Assembly (NCBI GenBank): GCA_002423495.1
Contig: DIWN01000074.1
Span: 1 to 32,794, forward strand
From: Anaerolineaceae bacterium UBA6105
Lineage (GTDB): Bacteria; Chloroflexota; Anaerolineae; Anaerolineales; Anaerolineaceae
Direction: 5' to 3'
Length of the DNA stretch: 32,794 nt
This document shows, one piece after another, positions 30,524-32,794 of the stretch (position 1 is the first letter of the stretch; each line of letters starts with the position of its first letter). A program made the translations under genes and the position numbers. The notes beneath the pieces are model-generated. The model was not told where the DNA came from. It ran no database searches and worked only from the letters and a program-made list of their open reading frames with translations.

Positions 30524-32281
30524 ATGCTTATGTTTGAAGATGTAAAAGAACACCTAACCCAGATAATTGACAGCTTTTGCCAGACGCGCGGATTGCCCAC
30601 CGGCAAAGTTGAATTCCGCAATATTCCCTTCAGCGGGGAATGGGGGATTGCCGCACCGTTATTCCCTCTGGCGGCAGCTGATCCTGATAAATCCCTGCCT
30701 GTGCCAAAAAAAGCCCAGGAATTTGCAGAGATTCTGAAGACTCAAGCAGAGGAATTGCCAGGTTTTTCACGGATCGAAGCCATCAGGGGATACCTGAACC
30801 TGTACTTCGAGCCTCATCAATATGCCGAAAGAGTTGTTAGTACAGTACTCGGGCAGGGCAAGGGCTTTGGCTCGAGTGAGCAGCAGGGGAAGAAAGTGAT
30901 GGTGGAGTATTCCAATCCCAACACGCACAAACCGCTGCATGTGGGGCACCTGCGGAATGTAATCCTGGGCGGCTCGGTCTGCAACATCCTGGAAGCCAGC
31001 GGCAAAAAGGTCATTCGTGCCAACTATATCGGCGATATTGGGCTGCACGTGATCAAGTGGATGTGCAATTACGAGATGTATCACTCCGGTGAGCAGCCTG
31101 ACGCCGATACGATGCGCTGGATGGCTGATCTCTACGCCGAGGCAGACAAACGTTTTGTGAGTGAGCCAGCGTTTGAAGCTGCGGTAAGAGATTATTTTGG
31201 GCGCTGGGATGCTGGCGAGCAGCACCTCAAAGACCTTTGGAAGCAGACGCGCGACTGGTCGATGGAAGGTTTCGACCAGGTTTACGCGCTATTGGGTGAG
31301 CATTTTGACCGGATCTACTTTGAAAGCGAAGTGGAAGAACCCGGCAAAGCCTTGATTGAACAACTGCTCGAAAGCGGCTTGGCTGAAGACGGCCGCCCGG
31401 AAAACCCGGTCATTATCGACCTGGATAAAAAACTGGGCACCAATGAAGAATACCGGGTGGTGGTCATTTTGCGCTCGGACGGAACCTCTCTTTATGCCAC
31501 CAAGGAAATCCCCCTGGCAATCATGAAATTCGAGGAATACGACCTCGACCAGTCCATCTACGTGATTGACGTACGTCAGTCGCTGCATATGAAGCAAATG
31601 AGCAAGGTGATGGAGCTGATGGGTTACCCCTGGGCTAATCGCATGCGGCACCTGGCCTATGAAATCGTTAATTTGCCGGGGAATGTGACTATGTCCTCCC
31701 GGGATGGCACGGTGGTGCTGCTGGATGACCTGATCCGTGAAGCTACCCAACGCGCCCTTGAGGTTGTGAGGGAGAAAAACCCCACACTGGACGCAGATAT
31801 GATGCTGGAAGTGGCGGAAAAAGTCGCCCTGGGTGCCATTAAGTACCCCATGATCGCGCGGGAAAACACCAAGATCGTGACCTTCGACTGGGACAGCGCG
31901 TTGGACTTCAACGGACAATCCGCCCCGTATATTCAGTACGCAGTCGTGCGTGCCAACAGCATCCTGCGCCGGCTCAACGAGCCCGCACCCAGCATGGCAG
32001 CTTTCAGCCATGAGTTACTGCCGGTGGAAGTTAATCTGATTGAAAAGATGTCGCAACTTCCCGATGTAGTTCAGAAAGCCGCTGTCGAGTTTAAACCTTC
32101 ACTGGTCGCTACCTATGCCTTTGAGCTTGCACAAGCTTTTAATGATTTTTATACGCAATGTCCGGTTCTATCTGCTGAAGGTTCAACCCGCCTTTCGCGC
32201 CTTGTGCTTGTACAAGCAGCCAAAATCAGCCTGGAAAATGCGTTATCTTTACTGGGAATTCAATCACCGCAAGTGATGTGA
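30524..32281 (+). CDS. argS: Arginyl-tRNA synthetase
   Basis: 585 residues, a class I synthetase. The N-terminal Add-1 domain recognises the tRNA D-loop. The HIGH-equivalent motif is VEYSNPNTHKPLHVGHLRNVILG, and DIGLHVIKWM follows. The KMSK loop is degenerate: MSSRDGTVVLLDDL replaces it, as in many ArgRS that use a second lysine elsewhere. DFNGQSAPYIQYAVVRANSILRR begins the C-terminal anticodon domain, which ends with the usual ALSLLGIQSPQVM. ATG 30524 is used here; ATG 30530 (MFEDVKEHL) is equally possible because neither has a clear ribosome-binding site. The COG2403-like gene follows by 38 bp. Confidence 0.96.
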   Translation: MLMFEDVKEHLTQIIDSFCQTRGLPTGKVEFRNIPFSGEWGIAAPLFPLAAADPDKSLPVPKKAQEFAEILKTQAEELPGFSRIEAIRGYLNLYFEPHQYAERVVSTVLGQGKGFGSSEQQGKKVMVEYSNPNTHKPLHVGHLRNVILGGSVCNILEASGKKVIRANYIGDIGLHVIKWMCNYEMYHSGEQPDADTMRWMADLYAEADKRFVSEPAFEAAVRDYFGRWDAGEQHLKDLWKQTRDWSMEGFDQVYALLGEHFDRIYFESEVEEPGKALIEQLLESGLAEDGRPENPVIIDLDKKLGTNEEYRVVVILRSDGTSLYATKEIPLAIMKFEEYDLDQSIYVIDVRQSLHMKQMSKVMELMGYPWANRMRHLAYEIVNLPGNVTMSSRDGTVVLLDDLIREATQRALEVVREKNPTLDADMMLEVAEKVALGAIKYPMIARENTKIVTFDWDSALDFNGQSAPYIQYAVVRANSILRRLNEPAPSMAAFSHELLPVEVNLIEKMSQLPDVVQKAAVEFKPSLVATYAFELAQAFNDFYTQCPVLSAEGSTRLSRLVLVQAAKISLENALSLLGIQSPQVM

Positions 32282-32319
32282 TGTAGAATAAGAACAATCA
32301 AAATCTAAAGGAGAAACAT

Positions 32320-32794
32320 ATGAGTCGAATTCGTACACTAATCATGGGGGCAGCAGGTCGGGATTTTCATAACTTCAACACTTTCTATCGTGACAACGAG
32401 AAGTATGAAGTGGTTGCATTCACCGCGACCCAGATCCCTAACATTGACGGGAGAAAATACCCCGCCGAGCTTGCTGGAAAACTGTATCCAGACGGCATCA
32501 AGATCTACCCCGAGTCAGAATTGCCTGATCTGATCAAGCAGTTCGAAGTTGACGAAGTCGTTTTCGCTTACAGTGACGTTCCCTACGATTATGTGATGCA
32601 CAAATCTGCGCTGGTCAACTCACTGGGAGCTGACTTCCGCCTGATGGGTACCAAAGAGACCCAGGTCAAATCCACAAAACCCGTGATTGCCATCTGCGCC
32701 GTTCGCACTGGCTGCGGTAAAAGCCAGACAACCCGCCGGGTTGCAGCAATCCTCCAGGAAATGGGCTTGAAAGTGGCAGCTATCCGCCACCCCA
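32320..32794 (+). CDS. COG2403-type P-loop GTPase, cyclic 2,3-diphosphoglycerate synthetase-like (5' part only)
   Basis: The first 158 residues are present and the gene runs off the window. AAAGGAG lies 6 nt before the ATG. The N-terminal domain starts MSRIRTLIMGAAGRDFHNFN, then VVAFTATQIPNIDGRKYPAEL and EVVFAYSDVPYDYVM, as in proteins annotated as predicted GTPases related to archaeal cyclic 2,3-diphosphoglycerate synthetase. A P-loop, AVRTGCGKSQTTRR, begins near residue 127. Bacteria are not known to accumulate this compound, so the bacterial role is open. It may share the argS transcript. Confidence 0.85.
   Translation, partial: MSRIRTLIMGAAGRDFHNFNTFYRDNEKYEVVAFTATQIPNIDGRKYPAELAGKLYPDGIKIYPESELPDLIKQFEVDEVVFAYSDVPYDYVMHKSALVNSLGADFRLMGTKETQVKSTKPVIAICAVRTGCGKSQTTRRVAAILQEMGLKVAAIRHP

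Noticed and set aside
31289..32011. Long minus-strand reading frame inside argS
   Set aside because: It lies entirely antisense to a well-supported synthetase, shows no family motif and its composition (His/Val-rich) is typical of a shadow of a GC-biased gene.
30524..32281. Lack of a normal KMSK motif in ArgRS as a sign of inactivation
   Set aside because: Many ArgRS enzymes have a degenerate KMSK and remain active; length and the HIGH-type motif are normal.
1..32794. Search for tRNA genes, insertion sequences, integrases, toxin-antitoxin or defence genes
   Set aside because: None could be recognised by eye on either strand; a dedicated tRNA or profile scan could not be run.

Overview
The window reads as a chromosomal segment of a Chloroflexota bacterium, most likely class Anaerolineae. 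This is inferred from gene content and style, not from a database match. The clues are a stand-alone Elp3, an archaeal-type AspRS, NBR1-like Ig lipoproteins with Thr/Ala/Pro linkers, and a secreted protein ending in a FLPIILR-type tail. No rRNA, tRNA, CRISPR array, insertion sequence or prophage was seen. Most genes are housekeeping; the less ordinary part lies at about 25.9-30.1 kb.

Layout. 1-2943: the end of a GufA-type ZIP metal transporter, then a Trm9-like methyltransferase and Elp3 transcribed divergently, closed by a clear terminator. 2957-6038: an AIM24/TIGR00266 protein and RpiB (both minus), then an autoregulated-looking TetR gene overlapping an extended SDR gene, with a near-perfect palindrome on the promoter. 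6057-11997 (minus): a tightly packed seven-gene run, in transcription order B12-binding mutase subunit, meaB, aspS (archaeal type), GNAT acetyltransferase, prs, mutM and a SAM methyltransferase. 12057-12596: a flavin-reductase-like protein. 12676-16504: a membrane-glycan cassette of a UPF0104 flippase-like protein, a large polytopic GT-C-like protein and a convergent GT2 polyprenol-phosphate-type glycosyltransferase. 16586-21278: ruvB-queA, then clpC with a 7-9-7 inverted repeat in front and a terminator behind. 21293-25818: a cNMP-domain/double bPH membrane protein, then def-recF-small membrane protein-nitroreductase, the last four with overlapping ends.

25895-29768 (minus): a lipoprotein with an NBR1-type Ig domain and three C-terminal repeat modules, the RNase P RNA gene with a well-formed promoter, and two secreted proteins in visibly AT-richer DNA. 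30098-32794: rpsT with a TTG start and a terminator, argS, and the 5' part of a COG2403-type GTPase (cyclic 2,3-diphosphoglycerate synthetase-like), cut by the window end.

Themes. Translation and tRNA biology dominate (Elp3, Trm9-like, QueA, AspRS, ArgRS, S20, RNase P, deformylase). The most testable novelty is the divergent Elp3/Trm9-like pair, which could make mcm5U34 in tRNA without the eukaryotic Elongator subunits. Several genes have a strong TATAAT-like -10 box only 6-16 nt before the start codon, so leaderless or very short-leader mRNAs are likely.
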